A stretch of 29,590 nt of DNA from the NCBI GenBank assembly GCA_937889225.1, contig CALAST010000035.1, positions 1-29,590 of the forward strand, given 5' to 3'. The notes beneath the pieces were generated by a model. The model was given only the letters and a program-made list of their open reading frames with translations, had not been told where the DNA came from and did not search any database. Of this stretch, positions 29,534 to 29,590 are shown piece after piece; positions within the stretch are counted from its first letter, which is position 1, and each line of letters starts with the position of its first letter. The position numbers and the translations under genes are program-made. This DNA comes from an uncultured Lachnobacterium sp. (GTDB taxonomy: Bacteria; Bacillota; Clostridia; Lachnospirales; Lachnospiraceae).

Positions 29534-29590
29534 TTTCCGCTACGATAAATAGGTACAAATTTTATCAAATTTACACAAATTTATACTGTG

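Overview
The window looks like chromosomal DNA of a low-GC, spore-forming Firmicute, most likely a Clostridia member of the Lachnospiraceae type. The grounds are A/T-rich intergenic DNA, purine-rich Shine-Dalgarno (SD) sequences before almost every gene, sporulation-associated genes (SpoVB-like flippase, YlmC/YmxH), and the block priA-def-fmt-yugP-rsmB-rlmN-prpC-prkC-rsgA-rpe-thiN, which matches the Bacillus/Clostridia core order with yugP added. All genes except two (a Cof-type HAD phosphatase and the flippase) lie on the minus strand.

Layout. 1-62: a tRNA-Val(TAC) cut by the window edge, with a consensus promoter. 451-4833: HAD phosphatase, cysteine desulfurase, SpoVB-like flippase (probable ATT start codon) and an MgtC/SapB membrane protein. 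5067-7570: efp, rpiB, yqeG and nrdR. 7640-9322: a large AAA-ATPase/PD-(D/E)XK protein of unknown role, lying between ylmC (9467-9721) and nrdR. 10057-11157: ychF. 11454-11937: a decayed IS1182-type transposase whose reading frame runs directly into a pentapeptide-repeat tail. 12100-17998: an accessory cluster with an ECF sigma factor, a DUF4367-type membrane anti-sigma candidate, a leucine-rich-repeat (LRR) lipoprotein, a solute-binding lipoprotein, two sugar-type ABC permeases and a small membrane-anchored HlyD-like protein. 18168-29533: the conserved translation and signalling block, ending in a C-terminal piece of priA with an in-frame stop just upstream.

How the genes work together. The 18-29.5 kb block serves translation and its control: formylation and deformylation of initiator Met, 16S/23S rRNA methylation, 30S maturation by RsgA, and the PrpC/PrkC phosphatase-kinase pair. 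Metabolic genes rpe and thiN follow, and rpiB, another pentose-phosphate enzyme, is elsewhere in the window. The accessory cluster is the most distinctive part. Both lipoprotein genes carry the pattern GAAC-N16-GYTAGG upstream, a reasonable candidate for an ECF promoter, and they share nearly the same DNA for their signal peptides. The LRR promoter also overlaps a 31-bp palindrome. I infer a cell-surface sensing and uptake unit run by its own sigma/anti-sigma pair, with no ABC ATPase in the window.

Intergenic structure worth attention: three long GC-rich hairpins sharing a GTAGAGC-type core (1378-1418, 27976-28026, 28634-28686) with a decayed fourth copy near 6490-6576, short flanking modules shared among them, and a 9-bp inverted repeat joining two possible rpe starts.
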